From NCBI GenBank assembly GCA_947568835.1, contig OX387612.1:10232001-10296000 (forward strand): a DNA stretch of 64,000 bases, given 5' to 3'. A program made the translations under genes and the position numbers. Every line of letters begins with the position of its first letter. The first letter of the stretch is position 1. The notes under the pieces were generated by a model, which searched no databases, was not told the origin of the DNA, and saw nothing but the letters and a program-made list of their open reading frames with translations. This DNA comes from Protonemura montana (lineage: Eukaryota; Arthropoda; Insecta; Plecoptera; Nemouridae). Positions 34,485 through 43,967 of this stretch are shown here, piece after piece.

Positions 34485-34876
34485 TAGAGCTCTATTCAGG
34501 TTATTTGAGATCAGCTGGCTGGACCCTATGTTCTATCCAGGTTATTTGAGATCAGCTGGCTGGATCCTATGCTCTATCCAGGTTATTTGAGATCAGCTGG
34601 CTGGATCCTATGCTCTATCCAGGTTATTTGAGATCAGCTGGCTGGACCCTATGTTCTATCCATGTTATTTGAGATAAGCTGGCTGGATCCTATGCTCTAT
34701 CCAGGTTATTTGAGATCAGCTAGCTGGATCCTATGCTCTATCCAGGTTATTTGAGATCAGCTGGCTGGATCCTATGCTCTATCCAGGTTATTTGAGATCA
34801 GCTGGCTGGATCCTATGCTCTATCCAGGTTATTTGAGATCAGCTGGCTGGATCCTATGCTCTATCCAGGTTATTTT
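34485..34876. repeat. 41-bp tandem repeat, about 9.5 units
   Basis: Unit of 41 bp containing ctatccaggttatttgag and atcagctggctggatcctat, with one-base variants. It lies inside the insertion in Helitron D. Confidence 0.95.
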
Positions 34877-35396
34877 AAATCAGCAGTTTGTATCTTTACA
34901 TCTATTGGGCAATGGGCTTTAATAATGCCTTCTGAATGTATATTAAAAGACATATTTTAAAAAGAAATATATCCCAGGTCTGAGGACCTAGGTAATGGCC
35001 TAGGGCCATATTTGAGTAATGATCTGGCCATCGGGCATGCCCGCAGAGCATAGGATAGCTACTGGTGAAGAGGCAAAAGGCTTATTTATCGAAAGGGCCC
35101 AAAACTATATTTTCTTATTCATTTTCTTAGTTCTTTAGGTGGTGGTCCCATAAAAGGCTTTAAAAAGGCACAGGTGCACATTTTGTGCTCAATTGTGTTT
35201 CTTTAATGAGTTTTCAGATGAATTTAGTAGTGATTTAAGGCGTAATTAATTAGCTAACCTCTAAAGACACATTATTATGATCACTGACCACAATAATTTG
35301 ACTTCTGGCTTCATTCATTTACAGCGTGTAGCATTGACAGCTTCTTATGGCACGTAATTCAAATCGTCGCGCCTGGTGTTCAAGTTTGAATTTGCG

Positions 35397-35404
35397 TGAC
35401 GTCA
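35397..35404. promoter_or_regulatory. CRE-type palindrome TGACGTCA, Helitron D distal
   Basis: Same site and flank (ttttacgtag) as 24403 in Helitron C, upstream of the second Rep/helicase ORF. Confidence 0.45.
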
Positions 35405-35764
35405 TTTTACGTAGCGGGATGTTGGCTTAGCGCTTTTTGATCGGCATCTACGCTCGGCAATTAGTCACACTCCCAAAGCCCGCCAGCCGCCATTTGCTAT
35501 AGCAGTTAGTATAGCATGAGAGTGCGGATTACCTACACGGCGAAACACTCTTGTGGGGAAGAATTCCGTCGCTATTCAAGGTAATTTCATTTCATATTTA
35601 ATTTGCATGTCACAATATCCAGTAATAGTCAACCCCTAATATCATCAAGTGATTCAATTATTTATAGTGATATTATAGCGTTTAGCTTCTAAATTATTAT
35701 TAAAATTATCGTTCATCATCAAGACTGGAAAGCATACATTTTGCCCGTCTTGTGGATATTTCCA

Positions 35765-35772
35765 TGACGTCA
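35765..35772. promoter_or_regulatory. CRE-type palindrome TGACGTCA, Helitron D proximal
   Basis: Same site and flank as 24772 in Helitron C, about 310 bp before the ORF. Confidence 0.45.
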
Positions 35773-36077
35773 CTTTTACGTAACATGATGCAATCGCTCG
35801 ACGCGATTCTCATCCCCCTCCCCAACCCTCCCATTCCCACCGTTCCAACAATTAGAAGTGTGTTCAACATGGCGTCCAAGCTCGCATTCGAAGCAAATTA
35901 GCATATTTCTTTGTAAAGAAACTAAAGTGATTGTTGTGCATATTAAAGCATGCATTTAGACTGGCATGATATTTGGGTGAGGTCAATTTTGCGAAACATG
36001 GCGGTTGGTTCGTCCTTAGCCACGCTCCGCTTCAGTTTGGCGACGCTAGGCACTAAAACCTCGCTTTCTTCACACAG

Positions 36078-39000
36078 ATGCCACCTAAGAAGCGTGTAAA
36101 TCTGACGTCTCGGAAAGGCGGGAAAGGTGCAACGGCAAGAGCGGAGAGCGCGGCGGCGAAGAAAAGGGCTGCTGCTGACGAGAGAGCGAGGACGAGAGAG
36201 ACGGCCGAGCATGCCGACCATCAGGCGACTGCTAGCCAGTCGACGTCGACGCTCGACGAGCAGCGTCCTTTTCTTTCCGCTATTCTCGAAGAAGCCCCGG
36301 TGAGTGTCTTAAAGCATGATTCATTATTAGAACAGGCCGCCCCCGCTTCTCTTCCAGCTTTTTATGATCAACCCTCTACAAGCCGCTATATGCATTCCTT
36401 TCCCGACAATGTGCCATCTGTGCTCCCATCCCTTGACCAGACCCAGATCCTGGAAAATTCAGTTGGCCAGCTCCAAGAGGACAAGAACGTTCAAGTAGCA
36501 GCAAACGAACGGAGTGCCCGACTAGCGGAAAAAGCTAGAAATGCTCGCCAGCGCAGAAAGGCTGAGGATGAGGCCCAGCGTCTTCTGCGTCTGGCCCAGG
36601 TTGCCGAGTCGAAGCGTCGACGACTAGACGAAGCTTCTGAGGGACGACGCCTACAGCTTCTTGCTGAAAAGGCTGAGTCTGAGCGCCTCCGCTTGACAAA
36701 ATGTACCGAAGAACAGCGCCTTCAGCGACTGGCCCTTAAGGCAGAGGCAGAGCGTCGCCGCTTGAGTGACGAAGCTGACCAACAGCGCCTTCAGCGACTA
36801 GCCCTTAAGGCAGAGTTAAAGCGTTGCCGCTTGAGTGACGAAACTGACGAACAGCGCCTTCAGCGACTGGCCCTTAAGGCAGAGTCAAAGCGTCATCGCT
36901 TGAGTCACGAAGCTGACGAACAGCGCCTTCAGCGACTAGCCCTTAAGGCAGAGGCAGAGCGTCATCGTTTGAGTGACGAAGCTGACGAACAGCGCCTTCA
37001 GCGATTGGCCCTTAAGGCAGAGTCAGAGCGTCGCCGCTTGAGTGACGAAGCTGACGAACAGCGCCGTCAGCGACTAGCCCTTAAGGCAGAGGCAGAGCGT
37101 CATCGCTTGAGTGCCGAATCTGACGATCAGCGCCTTCAGCGATTAAGCCAGAAGGCAGTCCAAACGCAGTCTGAAAGGCAGCATGAGACTCCAGAGGCGC
37201 GCGAGAGCCGATTAGTTGCCGCGCGGGAGCGATCTCAGCAGCGTCGAAATGCCGAGACCAGGGATAAGCTCGCGGCGTTCGAAGTGGAAGTCTCTCAGCG
37301 CGCTGAGGAGGAGGCGTCTCAACGCGCCCAAGAGGCTGAACTAGAGCAAAGCCAGCGAGTCGCGGTCGAGGCTATTGACGTGGCAGACGATCAGTTCGAA
37401 CCTGATCTTGCTCCAGTAAACCTTCATCCTTTCCACTTGGAGGCTGCACGGCAAGACGTCGCTGACGTCGCCCTCTTTCACTGCGGCAGCATGGACGAAG
37501 TATGCAGGGTGTGCGGCGCTCTGTACTTCGCAGGAGAGCGTCCATCTGACAAAATTTACAAACTCTGTTGTCACTCGGGCAACGTAATCCTCGAGCCTCT
37601 CCTCGCGTATCCCGATTTAATGCATGCGTTGCTGACCGGAGATCATTGCGAGTCTAAGAACTTCCGCAAAAACATCCGGTCGTACAACAGTTCGCTCTCC
37701 TTCGCTTCAGTCGGAGTTAAGACGGACATCCCCCAGGGCCGTGGCACATACTGTTTTCGTGTCCATGGCAACATCCAGCACAGGATCGGCCATATGGGGC
37801 AGGCGGTGCAGAAGCCCCTCTATTCGCACCTGTACTTTCTTGACGCGGAACAAGCTAAGATGCATCGAATGGACAGGCGCCAGAATGCTAATCTGCTACC
37901 CAACCTGCTTCATGAGCTGGACGCGCTGGTTCGCGAAATAAATCCTTTTGCCCAAGGGCTTAAAACGCTAGGTCAGGTGGAGGCCGACGACAGGATCCGT
38001 GCAGCTGCCGAGGGGCGACCCGAGGTCATGGCCGAACTGCGTTTCGTGGATGACCGACGGCGGCTGTACGAAAATCCTACGGCCCACGAGGTGGCCGTTG
38101 TTTATCAGAGCGTTGACGGTGGCATGCCTCCTCTAGGACGTGATATTCGTATCCATACTCGTGGCGGATTTATTGAGCAGCTGTCTGTCCTGTCGCCCAA
38201 CACGGATCCGCTCAGCTACGTGCTGTTTTTCCCGCGTGGAGAACCCGGCTGGCAACGAGGTATGCCGCACACCAGGCAATCTAAGCACAGCGTCGTCACT
38301 CTAATGGAGTTTTATAGCCATCGACTCCACGAGCGTGTCGGCGCCTTCTATCCAGTGCTGCACGCCGGCAAGCTGACGCAGCAGTTTATGGTAGACGCCT
38401 ATATCAAGGTTGAGGGCAATCGCCTTGAGTTCGTCATCAGGAACCAGAAAACGCTGCGCGCCGAACTCTACAGTGGGCTCATGGACCACTTGGCGAACCG
38501 TGCTGAGCGGCAGGGCTGCAATGTCGGGAAGATGGTGATTCTGCCTTCCAGTTTCATCGGAAGCCCCAGGCATTGCCAGCAGCTATATCAAGACGCCATG
38601 AGTATCGTCACCAAGTTTGGAAAACCCGATCTTTTCCTTACTATGACGTGTAATCCGAAGTGGCCTGAGATTCAGACGAGCCTAGCGGCGTACGAAAGGG
38701 CAGAAGACCGACCCGATCTCACCGCGCGAGTATTCCAACTTAAACTCAAGGAGCTCATGTTTGATCTCACCAAGAGGCACGTGCTGGGCGTTCCCATGGC
38801 TCACTTCCACGTGATCGAGTTCCAAAAACGTGGACTCCCTCACGCCCACATCCTGGTAATCCTTCGCGACGAGGACAAGATCCGCACTCCCGAGGAGGTA
38901 GACGCACTTATCTGTGCCGAGTTGCCCGATCCGGTGACCGAGGAGAGGCTGCACAAGGTCATCGTGTCGTCGATGATCCACGGCCCGTGCGGCGCTCGGA

Positions 39001-41759
39001 ACATGTCCTCTGTGTGCATGGAGGACGGAAAGTGTAAGAAGAAGTTCCCCAAGTCGTTCACAGATGTGACTGTGGTCAACGAGGGGGGTTTCACCGTCTA
39101 TCGCTGTCGAGAGAGCGGGCAGACGCATACCATCTCAGGAAGAGTGGTCGACAACCGAGACGTAGTGCCTTACAACAAGTACTTAAGCTCCAAGTTTGAC
39201 TGCCACCTGAACATCGAGCACTGTGGATCCGCGAAGACGGTCAAGTACCTGTGCAAGTACGTGTACAAAGGTCACGACTGTGCCAGGGTCCAGCTCCGCG
39301 TCTCTGTCCCCGCGGAGGGCGATCATGAGCCACGTCCAGCGCACGGTGCCCAGCAAGAGTTGGTGTGGGACGAGGTCTCACAGTTCATCGACTCTCGCTA
39401 CGTGAGTCCCCAAGAGGCTGCGTGGAGAATTTTCGGATTTGAAATGCACGAAAAGTCGCACACTATCATCCGTTTGGCGATCCACCTCGAGGGTGACCAC
39501 ATGGTCACGTTCCGTCCTGGAGACGAGGAAGCCGCAGCAGAACGCGGCAGGGCTGCGCTGACTACGCTGACGGCATGGTTTGCGCTGAATAGTAGCAACC
39601 CGGCGGCACGGCAGTACAAGTACATCGACATCCCGTACCACTTCCGTTTCGAGGGCAAAGCGTGGAAGCCACGAAAGCGAGGTGCCGGCTCCATCATCAG
39701 CCGAATGTACTCCGTGACGCCCCGGCAGATCGAGCGATACCATCTTCGTCTCCTTTTGCTACACGTCGCCGGCGCCACCTCATTCGAGGACGTGCGCACG
39801 TTCCAGGGTAGGGTTTACGCTACCTTCAAGGAAGCTGCCATCGCACGCAACCTGCTAATGGACGACGACGAGTGGCAGAAATGTCTGCAGGAGGCGGTTG
39901 CTATAAAGATGCCAAACGAACTTCGTCAGCTGTTTGCTATCATTTGCGCGTTCTGTCAGCCTCTTGACCCGCTGTCTCTGTGGGAGCGTTTCAAGGACGA
40001 TTTCTGCGAAGATTTCGCCCGAGAACACGACCCCATCGAGGCAGAACAGTTGGCCCTGAATTCCATCCAGTCCGTCCTTGCCCTACACCGCCTGACCAAC
40101 GCCGAAATCGGTTTGCCGGCGCCTCGAGTGCCAGTCATCGTTGCTGTCGACGAGCAGTTCGACCAGACCGCCGAAAGGGAAGAGGCCGAGGAGAACTTGG
40201 TGAAGCTCAACGGCAGGCAGCGCGTGGCATTCGACGCGGTGATGGCAGCAATCGACGACCCGAACGCCGAGCAGAGGTGCTTCTACCTGGACGGCCCGGG
40301 CGGCAGCGGGAAGACCTTCCTATACAACACCCTCATCAGCACGCTGCGAGCCCGAGGCGAGCGAGCCGTGGCCGTCGCGTGGACGGGCATTGCGGCGACG
40401 TTACTGAAGGGAGGGAGGACCTGCCACTCGCGATTTCGATTGCCTGTTCCGATTGTGGAAAACAGCACGTCTGGCGTGAAGCCCAACTCCGCCGAGGGCG
40501 CTTCGCTGAGGGCGGCCAAGGTCATCATCTTGGATGAAGGACCCATGGCGCCTCTGCTGGCCCTGAACGTGATCGAGCGGACGCTAAGAGACGTGACCAA
40601 CGATGAGCGTCCGTTCGGCGGAAAGGTGATCGTTATCGGCGGGGATTTTAGGCAGTGCCTCCCAGTCGTTCGAAATGGCAACCGAACGACCATTGTCGAG
40701 CAATGCATTAAGCGTGGCGCGCTTTGGTCGTTGTTCCGCACCCTCGAGCTGCGCGCGAACATGCGCGCCAACCCAGGCGAAGTAGAGTTCGTCGAGTGGC
40801 TCTTGCGTGTCGGAAACGGCGAGATTTTGAATGACTGCCACCTCCCGGATGACACCATCGCATTACCTGTCCAATGCGTCGTGGACTGCGTCATTGACGC
40901 CGTCTTCGGCACGAGCATTAGTGCTGCCGAGATGGCCGTGATGCAAGACCATGCCATCCTCTGCCCGAAGAACGTGGAGTCTTTGAACATCAATGACAAC
41001 GTTCTTGAGCGCCTCGAAGGTGACGTGTTCGAATACTGCAGCGCCGACACTGTCGATGTCAGTGAAGGCGAAGATGGCGACGTTTTGGCTACCGATTATC
41101 CCGTAGAATATCTAAATTCATTAACGCCATCCGGGATGCCACCGCACAAGCTTCGTCTGAAAGTTCATGCAATCGTGATGCTCATGAGGAACGTCAACGT
41201 GAGAGCCGGCCTATGCAATGGGACTCGACTAAGCGTTGTAGCACTCCACGAGCACGTGATCGACTGCAGGATCATCGGAGGGCGCTGTGCGGGACGACGC
41301 ACTTTCCTATGTAGAGTCAATTTAACTCCCTCGGACATTGGCATGCCCTTTACGATGACAAGGCGCCAGTTTCCGATCCGTCTGGCATTCGCCATGACCA
41401 TCAATAAAGCCCAGGGGCAATCTTTAAAGAGGGTGGGAATTCATTTAGAAAAACCAGTATTCGGACACGGTCAGCTATACGTGGCGCTTTCTCGGGCTCG
41501 CTCTTTGGACTCGATCTTCGTGGCAGTCGCCGGTAACGAGGCGCAGGGCAAGTTGATCGTTTTGAGCAACACCACCTTCACCAAGAACATCGTGTACCAG
41601 GAGGTGCTCGAGATTCATGCGCCGGACCACCAGGCAGCGGATCCTTCCTCGCGTAGTGGCTATCAAGAGGCTGACCAGCAGGCCCTTGAGCAGTCTCTTA
41701 GTCAACTCGCTGTATCGGATGCGAATGAAGAAGTTCCAATGGACGCCTCCTCCTCCTAA
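36078..41759 (+). CDS. Helitron Rep/helicase protein (copy D), 1893 aa
   Basis: Second intact copy with the same domain order as the protein at 25087: basic N-terminus, 23-residue repeats, zinc-finger-like CRVC...CCH, HUH motif GLPHAH, two-tyrosine KYLCKY, and helicase motifs GPGGSGKT, ILDEG, GGDFRQ, NKAQGQS and VALSRA. All catalytic residues are kept. It is longer by exactly 23 residues because it has eight 23-residue repeats rather than seven (plus the same degenerate last unit). Outside the repeats I count only about 15 residue differences over some 1400 positions, mostly conservative, alongside silent third-base changes. Both copies therefore look recently active or selected. It starts at the ATG after tttcttcacacag, as in copy C. 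Confidence 0.95.
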   Translation: MPPKKRVNLTSRKGGKGATARAESAAAKKRAAADERARTRETAEHADHQATASQSTSTLDEQRPFLSAILEEAPVSVLKHDSLLEQAAPASLPAFYDQPSTSRYMHSFPDNVPSVLPSLDQTQILENSVGQLQEDKNVQVAANERSARLAEKARNARQRRKAEDEAQRLLRLAQVAESKRRRLDEASEGRRLQLLAEKAESERLRLTKCTEEQRLQRLALKAEAERRRLSDEADQQRLQRLALKAELKRCRLSDETDEQRLQRLALKAESKRHRLSHEADEQRLQRLALKAEAERHRLSDEADEQRLQRLALKAESERRRLSDEADEQRRQRLALKAEAERHRLSAESDDQRLQRLSQKAVQTQSERQHETPEARESRLVAARERSQQRRNAETRDKLAAFEVEVSQRAEEEASQRAQEAELEQSQRVAVEAIDVADDQFEPDLAPVNLHPFHLEAARQDVADVALFHCGSMDEVCRVCGALYFAGERPSDKIYKLCCHSGNVILEPLLAYPDLMHALLTGDHCESKNFRKNIRSYNSSLSFASVGVKTDIPQGRGTYCFRVHGNIQHRIGHMGQAVQKPLYSHLYFLDAEQAKMHRMDRRQNANLLPNLLHELDALVREINPFAQGLKTLGQVEADDRIRAAAEGRPEVMAELRFVDDRRRLYENPTAHEVAVVYQSVDGGMPPLGRDIRIHTRGGFIEQLSVLSPNTDPLSYVLFFPRGEPGWQRGMPHTRQSKHSVVTLMEFYSHRLHERVGAFYPVLHAGKLTQQFMVDAYIKVEGNRLEFVIRNQKTLRAELYSGLMDHLANRAERQGCNVGKMVILPSSFIGSPRHCQQLYQDAMSIVTKFGKPDLFLTMTCNPKWPEIQTSLAAYERAEDRPDLTARVFQLKLKELMFDLTKRHVLGVPMAHFHVIEFQKRGLPHAHILVILRDEDKIRTPEEVDALICAELPDPVTEERLHKVIVSSMIHGPCGARNMSSVCMEDGKCKKKFPKSFTDVTVVNEGGFTVYRCRESGQTHTISGRVVDNRDVVPYNKYLSSKFDCHLNIEHCGSAKTVKYLCKYVYKGHDCARVQLRVSVPAEGDHEPRPAHGAQQELVWDEVSQFIDSRYVSPQEAAWRIFGFEMHEKSHTIIRLAIHLEGDHMVTFRPGDEEAAAERGRAALTTLTAWFALNSSNPAARQYKYIDIPYHFRFEGKAWKPRKRGAGSIISRMYSVTPRQIERYHLRLLLLHVAGATSFEDVRTFQGRVYATFKEAAIARNLLMDDDEWQKCLQEAVAIKMPNELRQLFAIICAFCQPLDPLSLWERFKDDFCEDFAREHDPIEAEQLALNSIQSVLALHRLTNAEIGLPAPRVPVIVAVDEQFDQTAEREEAEENLVKLNGRQRVAFDAVMAAIDDPNAEQRCFYLDGPGGSGKTFLYNTLISTLRARGERAVAVAWTGIAATLLKGGRTCHSRFRLPVPIVENSTSGVKPNSAEGASLRAAKVIILDEGPMAPLLALNVIERTLRDVTNDERPFGGKVIVIGGDFRQCLPVVRNGNRTTIVEQCIKRGALWSLFRTLELRANMRANPGEVEFVEWLLRVGNGEILNDCHLPDDTIALPVQCVVDCVIDAVFGTSISAAEMAVMQDHAILCPKNVESLNINDNVLERLEGDVFEYCSADTVDVSEGEDGDVLATDYPVEYLNSLTPSGMPPHKLRLKVHAIVMLMRNVNVRAGLCNGTRLSVVALHEHVIDCRIIGGRCAGRRTFLCRVNLTPSDIGMPFTMTRRQFPIRLAFAMTINKAQGQSLKRVGIHLEKPVFGHGQLYVALSRARSLDSIFVAVAGNEAQGKLIVLSNTTFTKNIVYQEVLEIHAPDHQAADPSSRSGYQEADQQALEQSLSQLAVSDANEEVPMDASSS

Positions 41760-42064
41760 ATCCTATCATTGTACTATCCCTTACATTTGCAATAGCGGTA
41801 ACATTTCCTAGATAAATTTAAATTCAGTAAGGCTAGGTAGGGCAGACCAGGAACCGTGACTAGCACGGCAGGTAGCAACCCAATTCCCATATATTTCACC
41901 ATGCTGACACGCTTTTCTGCTGCAGGTATAAAGCACCGGACGCCGCATAGCCCTTTAACTTCACGACCATTGCGCTCGCATGTGGACACTCTAACGGAAC
42001 TGCTCCTCCCAGAGCTAGACAATTATGCATGTAAATTAATTGATAGATTATATTGTACATACAT

Positions 42065-42670
42065 TTAGTAAAGTAGTTACTTCTAACTAATAGTATTAGA
42101 AATGCAGCCTGCTGTTTTCCATCTGCATGTCATGCATGTTCCAAAAAAATAAATAAATAAATAAAAAAACATATCGTACATTTAGTAAAGTAGTTACTAA
42201 GTAGTAAGTAGTAGTAGTTGGTAAGCAAGTAGTTGATAGTTATGCAACCTGCTGTTTTCCATCTGCATGTCATGCATGTTCAAAAAAACAAAAAAAAAAA
42301 ATATCATAGATTTAGTAAAGTAGTTACTAAGTAGTAAGTAGTAGTAGTTGGTAAGCAAGTAGTTAATAGTTATGCAACCTGCTGTTTTCCATCTGCATGT
42401 CATGCATGTTCAAAAAAACAAAAAAAAAAAAAAAAATCATAGATTTAGTAAAGTAGTTACTAAGTAGTAAGTAGTAGTAGTTGGTTAGTAAGTAGTTAAT
42501 AGTTATGCAACCTGCTGTTTTCTATCTGCATGTCATGCATGTTCAAAAAAACAAAAAAACAAAAAAAAAATCATAGATTTAGTAAAGTAGTTACTAAGTA
42601 GTAAGTAGTAGTAGTTGGTAAGTAAGTAGTTAATAGTTATGCAACCTGCTGTTTTCTATCTGCATGTTTG
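42065..42670 (+). repeat. tandem repeat in the Helitron D 3' region
   Basis: About 4.5 units of the 117-136-bp repeat described at 31005, one more than in Helitron C. Linkers of A and CAAAA differ in length between units. Confidence 0.9.
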
Positions 42671-42734
42671 CAATTTTTTTAAGGTCACAATCTTACTTTC
42701 GTGTCGGTCTTTTTACTGCATGTTTCTCTTTTCT

Positions 42735-42975
42735 TGATTCCATCTTGGAATGCCAAACCAACTAACAACCAAGCATGATAGCATTGCATCAGTCTAAAAA
42801 CTGAACAATGCATCCTACCTATCCGACACAGTTGATCCTTGCATGAATCCTTGCATCTCTCTTCTTGATTCTATCTTGGAATGCCAAACCAACTAACCAC
42901 CAAGCATGATAGCATTGCACCAGTCTAAAAACTGAACAATGCATCCTACCTATCCGACACAGTTGATCCTTGCAT
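42735..42975 (+). repeat. 120-bp tandem duplication in the Helitron D 3' region
   Basis: The block gattccatcttggaatgcc ... gatccttgcatgaatccttg is present twice (about 42737-42858 and 42868-42978). It is single in Helitron C (about 31550-31670). Confidence 0.8.
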
Positions 42976-43967
42976 GAATCCTTGCATGTCCGCACATCAG
43001 AGATTCCTGTTGCTTGCAACGGGCTGCACAATCTTTGATAGTGTAAGGCAGAGGCGATGTAGTGTGCGACGATCGCCATGCTGCCGGGGCGGGATGGGGG
43101 CCCCGGCATAACAATTATTTTTAAAATTCTCTCAATTAACAGCTTGAATACATTTAGAAACTTTTTATTTCTCCAAGAATGGTGCCTCTCTCTTGCCGTC
43201 TTTTTTTATTTTGTTTTAGACAGCCCCTCCCCCTGCCAATCGCGGAGAAGGAACTTCTTCATGGCACCATTGCGGAGATTACTTTCAATTACGGATGAAC
43301 AGTGGCGATACTGCGACATGGCTGGTCTGAATTTACTGTTGCTTTCAAATGGTCAAAGTTTTCAACGCAAATCGTCGTAAACATGTGAATATTTCTTATA
43401 TTTGTAAGAATGATCATAATATTGGCAAATAAAAATTACAATAATTAATAGGTACATTTTTTTTTGTTTAATCTTCAAAAAAAAACCTTCGTCACTGAAA
43501 CCAAACCAAAAATATTTGTAATGATTCCTTTCTGTCCAAAAAGCACACCAAATGGTTGTGTCCTTATAAGCAATGCTGCTGGTTAGCCATCATCGTTGAA
43601 GGTACTGGCGGAAATCAGGCATAGTATGGTATATCAAGTCGTAAGGGCATAATACTTTGTTTTCTCGCCATTTTTTCAGTACTTTATTTTGTTGTCCCAT
43701 AAAAGTTTTTTAAATGAATGCGTAGAGGCTACATTAAGTGTTAAGTCTCAGTTCGGTCCCAGGGCTTAGGGACTAAATTTTGGCCTAGGCCCATATATTT
43801 TTGTCATGATCTATCCTATCGGCATATGCCCTATGGGCATAGGGTACTAGAAAAACAGTAGTGAGCTATTTGTAATTGTTAATCCAAGTTCAAAGACAAT
43901 ACTAATACTAAAATAAAACCACTCGGGATAAGAACAACAGGTGCCGTTAGGCATCGGGTACTGCTAG

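Larger units (their letters stand above)
33440..35172. mobile_element. insertion in the Helitron D 5' region, holding two satellites
   Basis: In C the segment gcacattttgtgttcaattg continues straight into gtgtttctttaatgag. In D it is interrupted at about 33440 and resumes near 35172. The insert has a roughly 60-bp direct repeat (about 33590-33654 and 34413-34472: gcaaatcacctgtgggtt, tgctagca, cctaagcatggaat) around a CATAG array, then a 41-bp satellite. Last comes a GGGCATGCCC hairpin segment near 35030 related to the internal hairpin region of the Helitrons. Origin unknown; a Helitron-related non-autonomous element is possible. Confidence 0.6.
32653..43967 (+). mobile_element. Helitron D, autonomous, with an internal insertion
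   Basis: Starts TTAACC right after the CTAG of unit C and ends in the same hairpin with CTAG at 43964-43967, where unit B starts. It carries the second Rep/helicase gene (36078-41759). Compared with C it has a 1.7-kb insertion in the 5' region (about 33440-35172), an extra 3' repeat unit, and a 120-bp tandem duplication at about 42735-42975. Confidence 0.85.
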
